A stretch of 64,000 nt of DNA from the NCBI GenBank assembly GCA_041394245.1, contig JAWKIR010000002.1:2418001-2482000 (forward strand), written 5' to 3'. Each line of letters opens with the position of its first letter. Position 1 is the first letter of the stretch. The position numbers and the translations under genes are program-made. Under the pieces are notes generated by a model. It saw nothing but the letters and a program-made list of their open reading frames with translations, did no database searches and had not been told where the DNA came from. This DNA comes from Acidimicrobiales bacterium (lineage in GTDB: Bacteria; Actinomycetota; Acidimicrobiia; Acidimicrobiales; Aldehydirespiratoraceae). Of this stretch, positions 37,969-46,358 are shown one piece after another.

Positions 37969-38127
37969 TCAGAACCCGGCGTAGCGGAACGCGGACAGTT
38001 CCGACGACGACAGCCAGATCGACACGGCGATCGAGAGGAACACGACGACCCAGAACACGTAGGCGATCAGGAAGTCCCGCCGAGGGTGGGCGCGTGATTC
38101 GTGCTCGGGAGATTCGGGGTCGGTCAT
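37969..38127 (-). CDS. DltX-like membrane microprotein with C-terminal acyl-shuttle motif FRYAGF
   Basis: A 52-residue protein: about 17 charged residues (MTDPESPEHESRAHPRRD), one membrane helix (FLIAYVFWVVVFLSIAVSIWL), then SSSELSAFRYAGF. The last six residues follow the pattern FxYxxF. In the Dlt pathway DltX ends FIYNEF, and its Tyr carries the acyl group handed over by the MBOAT DltB before DltD takes it. Topology (charged N-terminus inside, C-terminus outside) fits. Its ATG overlaps the ligase stop by 4 nt, and the SGNH gene follows after 4 nt, the same context as dltX. The cargo is unknown. Confidence 0.8.
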   Translation of the reverse strand: MTDPESPEHESRAHPRRDFLIAYVFWVVVFLSIAVSIWLSSSELSAFRYAGF

Positions 38128-39605
38128 GGTGCGGCCGGAAGGGATTCGATCAGGGCGTCGAGGGAGCGACGGTCGACCTTGCCCGAGCCGGTCCGAGGGA
38201 TCGTCGGCAACGACACGAACTTCTTCGGGATGTGGTTGGTCGCCAGCTGTTCTCGCAGACGTCGCACCGTCTCCGTGCGATCGAAGTCGCCTCGTACGAC
38301 GACGTAGGCGATGGGTACATGCCCCTCCATCTGATCGGCGGCGGCGCGGACGAAGGCATCGTCGATCGAGTCGAGCGTCTTCAGCGCGTCGGTGATCACT
38401 TGGGCCGAGACCTTCAGGCCGGAGCGCTTGAACACGGCATCGGACCGGCCGGCGAGGAACAGGTAGCCGTCGTCGTCGCGATAGCCCTTGTCGCCGGTGT
38501 GGAAGCCGCGTGGCCCGAGCACGTCGGTGTTGGCCGCCGGGTTGGCGTGGTAGCCGTCGAAGCGGAAGGGGCCGTCGACATGCAGCTCCCCGATCTCGCC
38601 CGGAGCCGCGATGTCGCCGGATTCGTCGTAGACGTCGAGCTCGATACCCGAGATCGGCAGGCCGACACTGCCCTTCTTGCGCTCGACCTCGTGCGGCGGC
38701 AGGGTGCAGATGCGGCCGCCCATCTCGGCCATGCCGTAGACGACATGGAGCTCGAGGTCGGGGAACGCGGCGTTGAGCTGGTCGATGGTCGATGCCGGGA
38801 GATGGTCGCCGGACGACATGAGCCAGCGAAGATCGGGCAGACGGTCGCGGCCGGCGAGGGCGACGAATTGCGAGTGGAACGGCGACCCGCCGAACGCAGT
38901 GATGCGATTCCCGGCGAGCTCGGTGACCAGATCCTTCGGCATGAGGGTGGTCTCGACGCCGTGGAACGCCGCCCCGCACATCAGCGTCACGATGAAGTGG
39001 CTGATCGAGCTGATGAACCGGAAGGGGGTCGCGATCATGAGCCGATCGGTGGGGCGCAGCCGGAGACGGTCGCGGGTGGCGAGGGCGTTCATCACGAGCT
39101 GTTCGTGCGTGAGCGGCACACCCTTGGGCAGGCCCGTGGTGCCCGACGTGAAGATCAGGCCGGCCAGGTCGGGCTGGTCATCGGTATCGGCCCACGGGAG
39201 GTCGCGCAGACTGCGAACGGGTTCGCCGACCGGGTCGGTGTCGGCCACCTGCTCGCAGCCGGCCAGGGCGGGCGGGGGTTCGATGCCGGTGGCGCAGACG
39301 CGTGTGGCGCCGGTGATGGCGAGGACGTTGGCGCCGTGGTCGTCGGGGACGTCGGGTTCGAGACAGACCGGCTTCGCCCCGATCACCCACAGCGCCAGCA
39401 GGTCGACCCAGAATCGTTCGCCGCGTCCGCAGAGCACCACCACGAACTCGTCGGGTGTGACCCCGGCGACCAGCAGCTCGTGGGCGCGACCGTGCACCCG
39501 GCGGAGAAGATCGCCGCGCGAACGCGGGGTCTCGCCGAGGATGCAGTCGGCGTCGGTGTCGGCCGTGAGCGTGCCCATCACGTAGCGGGCGATGTTCTTC
39601 TTCAC
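38124..39605 (-). CDS. AMP-forming acyl/amino-acyl ligase (DltA-like role)
   Basis: A 493-residue ANL-superfamily enzyme. Core motifs are LIFTSGTTGLPKGVPLTH, VYGMAEMGG, FHTGDKGYRDDDGYLFLAGR and the catalytic lysine region TGSGKVDRRSLD. It should activate a carboxylic acid as an adenylate and load it on the carrier protein encoded next to it. The usual acidic residue that binds the alpha-amino group in amino-acid-activating members was not located with confidence, so the substrate could be a plain organic acid. The GTG at 39605 follows GGGAGA. It is third in the six-gene operon. Confidence 0.85.
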   Translation of the reverse strand: MKKNIARYVMGTLTADTDADCILGETPRSRGDLLRRVHGRAHELLVAGVTPDEFVVVLCGRGERFWVDLLALWVIGAKPVCLEPDVPDDHGANVLAITGATRVCATGIEPPPALAGCEQVADTDPVGEPVRSLRDLPWADTDDQPDLAGLIFTSGTTGLPKGVPLTHEQLVMNALATRDRLRLRPTDRLMIATPFRFISSISHFIVTLMCGAAFHGVETTLMPKDLVTELAGNRITAFGGSPFHSQFVALAGRDRLPDLRWLMSSGDHLPASTIDQLNAAFPDLELHVVYGMAEMGGRICTLPPHEVERKKGSVGLPISGIELDVYDESGDIAAPGEIGELHVDGPFRFDGYHANPAANTDVLGPRGFHTGDKGYRDDDGYLFLAGRSDAVFKRSGLKVSAQVITDALKTLDSIDDAFVRAAADQMEGHVPIAYVVVRGDFDRTETVRRLREQLATNHIPKKFVSLPTIPRTGSGKVDRRSLDALIESLPAAP

Positions 39606-39630
39606 GCGCCGTCTCCCGGTGCGATGTTCG

Positions 39631-39858
39631 TCAGCTGAACTTCTCGACGGTCGCGACGATCAGATCGATCGAATCGAAGTCGTCGAGTGCCACGTCGAGC
39701 GGTGACAGCGAGATGCCCAGGTCGTCGTTGAGCGAGAACAGCAGCGACACGGCGCTGAGGCTGTCGAGCAGGCCCGACGAGAACAACAACGTGTCGTCGC
39801 CGATATCGGCGTCGAGGCCGAGATTTTCGATCACGAGCGATCGGATCTTGTCCTTCAC
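39631..39858 (-). CDS. Acyl carrier protein (DltC-like role)
   Basis: A 75-residue carrier protein. The phosphopantetheine attachment site is Asp32-Ser33-Leu34 in SSGLLDSLSAVSLL. Its acidic, helical make-up fits the family. The GTG at 39858 has GGAG about 6 nt upstream. It lies between the aldehyde dehydrogenase (10 nt gap) and the ligase (25 nt gap). It most likely carries the group activated by the ligase as a thioester to the MBOAT. Confidence 0.9.
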   Translation of the reverse strand: MKDKIRSLVIENLGLDADIGDDTLLFSSGLLDSLSAVSLLFSLNDDLGISLSPLDVALDDFDSIDLIVATVEKFS

Positions 39859-39867
39859 GTGGGCTCC

Positions 39868-41343
39868 TTAGTCGCCGTAGTTCAAGATGTTGGTCTTGGC
39901 GTAGGTGTAGGACTCGAGCATTGCTTCGAGCGAGCCTTCCTTGCCCAATCCGCTGTTGCGGATGCCACCGTACGCGATGCCGGGCACCATGATCGCGTTC
40001 TGGTTGATCTGGACGATCCCGGCCTCGAGCGCGTCGGCGAGCCGCATGCACGTCGTGATGTCTCGACCCCACACGCTCGCCGACAAGCCGAACTCGCTGT
40101 CGTTGGCCCGTTGGAGCGCATCCTCGATGTCGTCGTAGGTGAACAGGCACACCACAGGCCCGAAGACCTCCTCGACCGCCACCCGATGGTCGGCGGGGGG
40201 ATCGAGGACGACGCACGGACGAACGAAGTAGCCGCCGTCCCAGTCGGTGCCCTCGGCGATGGTGCCGTAGGTCTCGACGGTGAGGCCGTCCGCGATCGCT
40301 CCGTCGATGTAGGCCTGCACCCGATCGCGTTGACGAGCCGAGATCAGCGGACCGCACTGGGTCGCCGGGTCGAGTGCTTCGCCGATCACGATGTCGTCGA
40401 GCGCCGCGGCGAGCCGCCGGCGAAACTCCTCGATCATGGAGGACGCGATGAACACGCGACTGGCTGCAGTGCAGCTCTGGCCGCCGCGGGTGAACCGCAT
40501 CGACTGGACGACTCCGTGGACCGCCTTGTCGATGTCGCAATCGGGGAGCACGAGCATCGGGCTCTTCCCCCCGAGTTCGAGGGTGACCGGGCGGATCAGT
40601 TTGGCGCTCGCCTCGTAGACGGCGCGGCCGGTGTCGACCGATCCCGTGAAGCTGACCTTGTCGACGTTGGGGTCGGACACGAGGGAGGCGCCGGTGATGT
40701 CGCCGGTACCGGTGAGGAAGTGGACGAGGTCGGTCGGCAGAACCTCGACGAGCTCCTGGAGCACGCGGATCAGCGTGAAGGAGGTCTGCTCGGGAACCTT
40801 GACGACCGCAGCATTGCCGGCGACCAGTGGGGCCGCGACCTTGTAGCCCATCATCATCAAGGGGACGTTCCACGGCACGATGCCGGCGACGACCCCGTGG
40901 GGGTGGCGGGTGGTGAAGCCGATGACATCGGTGCCGAGCGGCGTCGTGTGGCCCTTCAGCTCGTGCGAGACGCCGCCGAAGTAGCGGAAGATCTCGACGA
41001 CGAGGCCGACCTCGCCGCGGCACTCGGTCTCGAGTGCCTTGCCGGACTCGAACGCGAGGAGGACCGCCAGTTCGTCGCCGATGGCGGCGAGACGATCGGC
41101 GCATGCCGTCATCAGCCGGCCTCGTTCCTGAACGGTCGTGCGGGCCCACGCTCGTTGTGCGGCTCTGGCCTGGGTCGTGGCCCGGTTCACCTGGACCGCA
41201 TCGCAGACGGGGACGGTGGCGAAGACGGCTCCGGTCGACGGGTCGAAGGCATCGATGACGTCGAAGTCGCCATGCTCGCCGAAGACGTGTTCGACGTACC
41301 AGTGCCGCAGCTGCTCGACCGATTCGGTGGGTTGGCCGCTCAT
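39868..41343 (-). CDS. Aldehyde dehydrogenase, first gene of the envelope-acylation operon
   Basis: A 491-residue NAD(P)-dependent aldehyde dehydrogenase. Catalytic residues are Cys291 (TRGGQSCTAASR), Glu256 (LELGGKSP) and Asn159 (VPWNVP), and Lys182 (VVKVPEQTS) contacts the cofactor. It should oxidise an aldehyde to a carboxylic acid. As the first gene of an operon that then activates and exports an acyl group, it may make the acid loaded on the carrier protein. Aldehyde dehydrogenases are not part of known dlt operons. The ATG at 41343 sits 7 nt after a -10 box, which decides the start. Confidence 0.9.
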   Translation of the reverse strand: MSGQPTESVEQLRHWYVEHVFGEHGDFDVIDAFDPSTGAVFATVPVCDAVQVNRATTQARAAQRAWARTTVQERGRLMTACADRLAAIGDELAVLLAFESGKALETECRGEVGLVVEIFRYFGGVSHELKGHTTPLGTDVIGFTTRHPHGVVAGIVPWNVPLMMMGYKVAAPLVAGNAAVVKVPEQTSFTLIRVLQELVEVLPTDLVHFLTGTGDITGASLVSDPNVDKVSFTGSVDTGRAVYEASAKLIRPVTLELGGKSPMLVLPDCDIDKAVHGVVQSMRFTRGGQSCTAASRVFIASSMIEEFRRRLAAALDDIVIGEALDPATQCGPLISARQRDRVQAYIDGAIADGLTVETYGTIAEGTDWDGGYFVRPCVVLDPPADHRVAVEEVFGPVVCLFTYDDIEDALQRANDSEFGLSASVWGRDITTCMRLADALEAGIVQINQNAIMVPGIAYGGIRNSGLGKEGSLEAMLESYTYAKTNILNYGD

Positions 41344-41350
41344 GGCCAGC

Positions 41351-41356
41351 ACCCTA
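41351..41356 (-). promoter_or_regulatory. -10 box TAGGGT, leaderless start of the acylation operon
   Basis: On the minus strand TAGGGT is followed by 7 nt and the ATG at 41343. All six genes downstream are packed with gaps of -4 to 25 nt, so this is probably the operon promoter. Confidence 0.5.
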
Positions 41357-41503
41357 TTCGACGCGCTCTGCCTCTCCTCGTTGCGTTCTCGCGCCCTGCC
41401 CGGGCGGCGCTGTTCTCGGCGACGCCCCAGCTAGCATTCGTTGGCCCGACAAGGAGCGCACGGCCGATCGTGCGCTGACCGCCGTCAACTGAAGGTGCCC
41501 CCC

Positions 41504-42031
41504 GTGCAATTCCGCAAGTACGTCCTCTTCGTCGTCGCTCTTCTCGCCCTCACGGCGGGAGCCTGTTCCTCCGGTGACGATTCCGGTGCGCCAGACGCGC
41601 CCGATGACACCGTTGCTGATGACACCGTTGCCGATGAAACGGCTCCCGACGAGACGGCTCCCGACGAGACCGCCCCGGCTTCGGGAGGTGACGGCATCGC
41701 CTACGAGGTCTTCTCGAGTGATGAAGGCGCCGGCTGTGGCGTCTACGTGTCGGTGCCCTCCGATGCGTTCGACGGCTCGGTCGACGCTCGCGCGATGCTG
41801 TGGGCCGGTGTGGTCGATCAGGACTTCACGACGTGCGGGTTCTCCGATGTGGTCGAGGCCGGACTGATCACCGTCAACGGTCTCGACGACTACGACCAGC
41901 CGGATTGGTCGACCGTCGAAGAACACGCATTCTTCTCCGTGACGGGCTGGGACGCCCTTGTCGCCGACTGCCACACCGAGGTGCTCACCGACGAGTGCGC
42001 CGCGGCGCTCGAGGCGAGTCTGAGCGAGTGA
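41504..42031 (+). CDS. Lipoprotein of unknown function
   Basis: A 175-residue secreted lipoprotein. The signal peptide VLFVVALLALTAGACSS ends in lipobox TAGAC. It is followed by a linker with a repeated acidic unit (DDTVADDTVADETAPDETAP) and then a folded part with four Cys (GAGCGVYV, TTCGFSD, ADCHTEV, DECAAAL), which could form disulfides. The GTG at 41504 has GAAGGTG about 8 nt upstream. It is divergent from the acylation operon, and its stop overlaps the next gene (GTGA), so the two products may act together. No family is recognised. Confidence 0.65.
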   Translation: MQFRKYVLFVVALLALTAGACSSGDDSGAPDAPDDTVADDTVADETAPDETAPDETAPASGGDGIAYEVFSSDEGAGCGVYVSVPSDAFDGSVDARAMLWAGVVDQDFTTCGFSDVVEAGLITVNGLDDYDQPDWSTVEEHAFFSVTGWDALVADCHTEVLTDECAAALEASLSE

Positions 42032-44049
42032 ACCTGCGGCGTGGCGCGCTGCTCACGGCGCTGGCGCTGGCGTTGGTCGCCGGTGTCGGAGTCGGTGCAT
42101 GGTGGCTCGTGTTCCGCGACGATGCGCCGTCGGAATCGGCGGTCACCTGGGCGCTGATCGATGCCGTGCCCGCCCATCAAAAGAGCGGGGTCTTCGTCAG
42201 GGCCGGACTCGACTACGAGCCGTTGCTCGACGATGCCCAGTCGCAGGAACGGGCCCGGCTCACGCTGACCCGACCGAGCGGCATGCTCGCCATCGCTCCG
42301 GAGCGGGCGGCGAACGTGCCCTTCGACGGGATCGTGCTCGAAGGGCTCCAGGTTCCGATCGCCGGTTCGGAGACCATGCTGTTCGTGATCGACGAGGCCG
42401 GTGCGCTGACCGTGTTCGCGCCGCGGACCGCGCTCGACGACTGTGTCACCCGCTTCTCCGTCGACGAACCCTTCGCCGGCTATGGGCTCGTCGGCGACAT
42501 CGGCGGGCTCTTCGAGGTCACCGGCGTGGAGTGTTTCGCGTTCATCGGCGACGAGGTCGATCCCGACGAGAGCGGGTCCACGACGACGACCACGACCACG
42601 ACCTCGACCGTCGAGGAACTGTTGGTCGAGGAACTGGCGGGGGCGATGCCGTTGGCCGAGATGCCCCCGGTGGACTCGTCGTCGGAAGCAACGCCGGCGC
42701 CGGCCCCGACGATGCGGGCGTTCGGTGCGCTGTTCTCCGTTCCGGTCGACGATGTCGCCGGCCTCGATCCGATCACCGTGACATCGTTGGCGTTGACCGA
42801 CTCGACGCAGCGAATCAGCGATTCGGGCGCGGCACTGACCGTCGAGATCCGCAACAAGGACCTGGCGCTCGCGGCCCGCACCGAAGATCCGGCCGATGAC
42901 TCGTCGCTCTCCGTCGTTCACGTGCTGGGCAGCGGTGGTGAGCGTTCGTCGTTCACGATGAACGACGACGGGTCCTTCTCGATCGATCTCGACGAACTGC
43001 CGTCCCGTCTCAAGATCTGGTTCGACGACTACGGGCTCGAGCACTACGTCCGCCAGGGAGCCTGGGTCGACACGGATCGGCTCACACGGCATCTCGAGAT
43101 CGATCTCGAGCCGGTGTTCGAGCCGACCGGTGAGCCGCCGCCGCCGTCGCCGCAGAACCGGAACCCGCACGAGTTGCGGGTGTGGAACGGGTCGACCCGC
43201 ATGGAGGTGCAGGAGTACGCGGGCTACACCTACACCAACAACTTCGGGCGGGCCGATCGCGACCGGAGCACCGACAATCCCAACGGCTGCGATCGGGTCG
43301 CCTACCTCGGGGGAAGCTATGTCGAAGCGGTGCAGACCCGCATCGACCAGAAGGCGGGCATCATCGCGGAAGCGACGCTGAGCACCCGACGCGACCGCTG
43401 TGTGGAGGTGTTGACGGTCGGTCGATCGGTGTTCTCCGTGGAGTCCCACTATGGCAACGCGGTCTCGCTCGTCGAAGACTTCGGGGTCGAGCATCTCATC
43501 TTCAACATCTCGAGCACCGAGCTCTGTCGGATGGACGACCTCGCCTACGAGATGGCCAACGGTGTCGCCCGTGACACCCCGACGACGTGGCGGTACGTGG
43601 GCGGAAGGTTCGTCGCGCCTGTGCTGCGTGGTGAGATCGTCGAGGTCGACGAGGATCCCGATTTCGAGCTCGACGAGTACTGCAACTTCACCCCCGGGAA
43701 GGACGATCTGACGGTCGAGCGGGCCCTGTTCGCCAAACTCGCCGCGATGCACGAGGAGTTGGTCTCGCTCGACACGGACCTCGAGGTCACCTTCCTGCTG
43801 ATGAAGGATGCGTACGCCGACACCGACATCCGCGAGCAACGGCTCGACCTGCTGCTGTCGTTCTGCGACGAGTTCGACGTGCCGTGCGCGCTGGTCGACC
43901 CGCCGGAGCTGTTCAAGCCCGACGAGTTGCTCGACGACTTCTCGCCCTATCTGTATCGATATCTCGGCGACGGGCACCCGAACCCGAGGGCCAACCAGTA
44001 CACCGCCGAAACGCTGGTCGAGGTGATCGAGTCGGCCCTTCCGTCGTGA
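42028..44049 (+). CDS. Membrane-anchored protein with C-terminal SGNH-type domain
   Basis: A 673-residue protein with an N-terminal membrane anchor (LLTALALALVAGVGVGAWWLVF), a beta-rich region of about 150 residues, a low-complexity Thr linker (eight Thr in a row near residue 190), a second unassigned region, and a C-terminal SGNH-type domain. The last has YLGGSYVEAV near residue 428 (block I with Ser) and GDGHPNPRANQY near residue 647 (Asp/His block). The GTG at 42028 overlaps the lipoprotein stop. Given the divergent acylation operon, it may be an additional acyl transferase or esterase acting on the same surface polymer; this is inference. Confidence 0.7.
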   Translation: MNLRRGALLTALALALVAGVGVGAWWLVFRDDAPSESAVTWALIDAVPAHQKSGVFVRAGLDYEPLLDDAQSQERARLTLTRPSGMLAIAPERAANVPFDGIVLEGLQVPIAGSETMLFVIDEAGALTVFAPRTALDDCVTRFSVDEPFAGYGLVGDIGGLFEVTGVECFAFIGDEVDPDESGSTTTTTTTTSTVEELLVEELAGAMPLAEMPPVDSSSEATPAPAPTMRAFGALFSVPVDDVAGLDPITVTSLALTDSTQRISDSGAALTVEIRNKDLALAARTEDPADDSSLSVVHVLGSGGERSSFTMNDDGSFSIDLDELPSRLKIWFDDYGLEHYVRQGAWVDTDRLTRHLEIDLEPVFEPTGEPPPPSPQNRNPHELRVWNGSTRMEVQEYAGYTYTNNFGRADRDRSTDNPNGCDRVAYLGGSYVEAVQTRIDQKAGIIAEATLSTRRDRCVEVLTVGRSVFSVESHYGNAVSLVEDFGVEHLIFNISSTELCRMDDLAYEMANGVARDTPTTWRYVGGRFVAPVLRGEIVEVDEDPDFELDEYCNFTPGKDDLTVERALFAKLAAMHEELVSLDTDLEVTFLLMKDAYADTDIREQRLDLLLSFCDEFDVPCALVDPPELFKPDELLDDFSPYLYRYLGDGHPNPRANQYTAETLVEVIESALPS

Positions 44050-44056
44050 GCCTCGC

Positions 44057-44902
44057 TCACCGGTCGTGAAGCGGCCCGGCGGGGAGCGAACCGTCGATGT
44101 CGGTGAAGCCGTAGTGGTCGGCGAGCGTTCGTGATGCGATCGCCTGGCCGGTCCACTGCCGGGCTTCGGGGTCGGCGGCGATCGCGGCGACCGCTCGTCC
44201 GGTGAATTCTCGCGATTCGGCGATCGAGACGTCGAGCGATTCGGGGAGTGCGCCGGCCGCCACCGCGAGGTCGATCCGCTCGGTGCGGACGAAGCCGGGC
44301 CACAGCGACACCGCGTTGACACCGTGGGGTGCGAGCTCGTGGGCGGTGTCGGCCGTGATGCGGTCGAGGGCACACTTGCCGACGCCATAGGCGACATGCC
44401 ACGCGTATTCCTGGGCCCCCGAGGAGCTGATGTTGGCGATCAGGCCCGAGCCGGCCGGGACCATGAACGTGCGGGCCGCGAACACACTCGCGACGTAGGC
44501 CGAGCGGGTGCCGACGTCGATCATGTCGTCCCAGTTGGAGATGGGCACCTCCCAGAACGGCTTCCGTGAGGTGAGCTCGTCGCACACGATGAACGCGTTG
44601 TTGACGAGGATGTCGAGGCGCCCTTCCTCGTCGGCGACGCGATCGAACAGCGCTTCGACGGCAGCGTCGTCTCGATGGTCACAGACGACGCCGATCGCCC
44701 GTCCGCCGGCGGCGACGATCTCGGCGGCGGTCGCGCCGACGGTGCCCGGCAACGGGTGGTCGTCCTCGGTGGCGGAGCGTCCGGTGAGGTAGACGGTGGC
44801 CCCCGCGGCCGCGAGCACGTTGGCGCAACCACGGCCGATGCCGCGGCTCGCACCGGTCACGATTGCCACACTGCCATCGAGACTGCCGGCGAGATATGTC
44901 AC
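44057..44902 (-). CDS. Short-chain dehydrogenase/reductase
   Basis: A 281-residue SDR. The cofactor motif TGASRGIG is at residues 16-23, NNAF follows in the middle, and the active site is NISSSGAQ with AYGVGK (Tyr-x3-Lys). It should oxidise or reduce an alcohol/ketone with NAD(P). The GTG at 44902 overlaps the stop of the esterase gene (GTGA), making it the last gene of a three-gene operon with the aldolase-like protein and the esterase. Confidence 0.85.
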   Translation of the reverse strand: MTYLAGSLDGSVAIVTGASRGIGRGCANVLAAAGATVYLTGRSATEDDHPLPGTVGATAAEIVAAGGRAIGVVCDHRDDAAVEALFDRVADEEGRLDILVNNAFIVCDELTSRKPFWEVPISNWDDMIDVGTRSAYVASVFAARTFMVPAGSGLIANISSSGAQEYAWHVAYGVGKCALDRITADTAHELAPHGVNAVSLWPGFVRTERIDLAVAAGALPESLDVSIAESREFTGRAVAAIAADPEARQWTGQAIASRTLADHYGFTDIDGSLPAGPLHDR

Positions 44903-46347
44903 GAGTTCGCTCCATTCGGTTCGGTCCAGGCACGGAAGTGCGCGCCGCCCACATCGTCGGCGGCGACGACGTCGGCGGCGAGCAGTGTCGCCCGACGATG
45001 CTCGGGGTCGTGGGCGGGCCACTCGCCGAGCGGTGCGCAGGCCGGCACCTTGCTGTGGCAGAAGGCGGCCCACGCGTCGCCGATCGCAGCCGAGAGCCGG
45101 TCGGCGTCCTCGGCCCGGTCGCGGTCGGCGCCGAGGGTCGCCCGCCAGTCCGCGACGTCGAGCGTCCCGAAGTGGAACGGGAGATCGGTCGCGTGGGCTG
45201 CGCCGAGCCCGGGGGCATCCCAGTCGAAGCGGTAGCGGAAAACGGGGACTCCGCGCTGCGCGTGCCGGTCGGCCAACAGCGACGCGGGGACGTGGAGATC
45301 GGTGTCGGCGATCGCGTCGGCGAGGTCGCCCCCGCACACGTCGAGACCGGCTTGCGCCGAGGCTTCGGGGTCGGCGGCGAAGGTCGCACACTTGGCAGCC
45401 AACCAGGGGATCGCGTACTCGGCCGGCAAGGACGGGATCTGATCCCGGAACAGCGCCATCTCGTCGCGGGTCGTGCCGATCACGAGTGGCACGGGGGAGA
45501 GCTCGGCGTCGAGCGGACCGGCGGGCAGGAGGTCGCCGTCGACCCAGGGGTGGAACGGCATCATCCCCGCCGTCGGGAGGAGGGCGGTGTCGGCCTCGGC
45601 CTGGACGGTGAGCAGCCGGTCGAGCTCGACGTCGGCGAGGCCGGAAGCATGCGCGACACCGGCGGTCGCGAGGAACGTGTCGGCCACGGTCGCCGCGGTT
45701 TCCCGGTCGAGTGTCGCGCCGGGTGCGCCGCTCGCGACGATCGCGCCGTCGAACAGCCCCCGCGCGGCAGGGCTCGCGAGGAGGTGGGTGATCGCGCCGG
45801 CGCCGGCCGATTCGCCCATCAGCGTGATGTTGGTCGGGTCGCCGCCGAACGCCGCGGCTTCGGAACGGATCCACTGCAGTGCGGCAACCAGGTCGCGAAG
45901 GCCGAGATTGCTCGGCACACCGTCGGCTGCCAGGAACCCGAGCGCACCGAGCCGATAGTTGACCCCGATCACCACGATGTCGCCCGCTGCGGCCAGACGG
46001 GTGCCGTCGTAGGTCGCGAGGGCGGCGCCGCCGATCTGGTAGCGCCCGCCCGGTACCCAGACGAGCACCGGGCGCGATCCGCTCGTGGCGGGAGTCCAGA
46101 TCTCGGCCCGGAGGCAGTCCTCCCCGATCTCGCCGACTGCCATGTCGGGGATCAGCGGGTCGGAGGTGACGACCTGCGGAGCCGCGGGCCCGATCGTGTC
46201 GGCGGCGACGATGCCGTCCCATGGGGTGACCGGACGGGGAAGTCCGAACCGTGGGGCGGTGGCGTACCGCACGCCGCGGAACGCGACGCCCCTCGCGGTG
46301 TCGACCCCCGACAGGGTTCCGGCGGTGGTGTGTGCGACCGGCGCCAT
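44899..46347 (-). CDS. Carboxylesterase type B family protein
   Basis: A 482-residue alpha/beta hydrolase. The nucleophile elbow is LMGESAGAGA, the oxyanion region is VPGGRYQIGG (PGGR in place of the usual HGGG), and the catalytic His is probably in GAAHATDLPFHFG. No signal peptide is seen. It should hydrolyse an ester. It starts 11 nt after the aldolase-like gene and overlaps the SDR gene, so all three may degrade one ester-containing compound. Confidence 0.82.
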   Translation of the reverse strand: MAPVAHTTAGTLSGVDTARGVAFRGVRYATAPRFGLPRPVTPWDGIVAADTIGPAAPQVVTSDPLIPDMAVGEIGEDCLRAEIWTPATSGSRPVLVWVPGGRYQIGGAALATYDGTRLAAAGDIVVIGVNYRLGALGFLAADGVPSNLGLRDLVAALQWIRSEAAAFGGDPTNITLMGESAGAGAITHLLASPAARGLFDGAIVASGAPGATLDRETAATVADTFLATAGVAHASGLADVELDRLLTVQAEADTALLPTAGMMPFHPWVDGDLLPAGPLDAELSPVPLVIGTTRDEMALFRDQIPSLPAEYAIPWLAAKCATFAADPEASAQAGLDVCGGDLADAIADTDLHVPASLLADRHAQRGVPVFRYRFDWDAPGLGAAHATDLPFHFGTLDVADWRATLGADRDRAEDADRLSAAIGDAWAAFCHSKVPACAPLGEWPAHDPEHRRATLLAADVVAADDVGGAHFRAWTEPNGANS

Positions 46348-46358
46348 GAGGCCGCCGA

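Noticed and set aside
44046..44060. GTGAGC/GCTCAC hairpin as a terminator between convergent genes
   Set aside because: Only a 6-bp stem and no T-run on either strand.
41890..44397. An 835-codon minus-strand frame opposite the SGNH membrane protein
   Set aside because: Antisense to a gene with clear start coupling and SGNH motifs; no domain or ribosome binding site.
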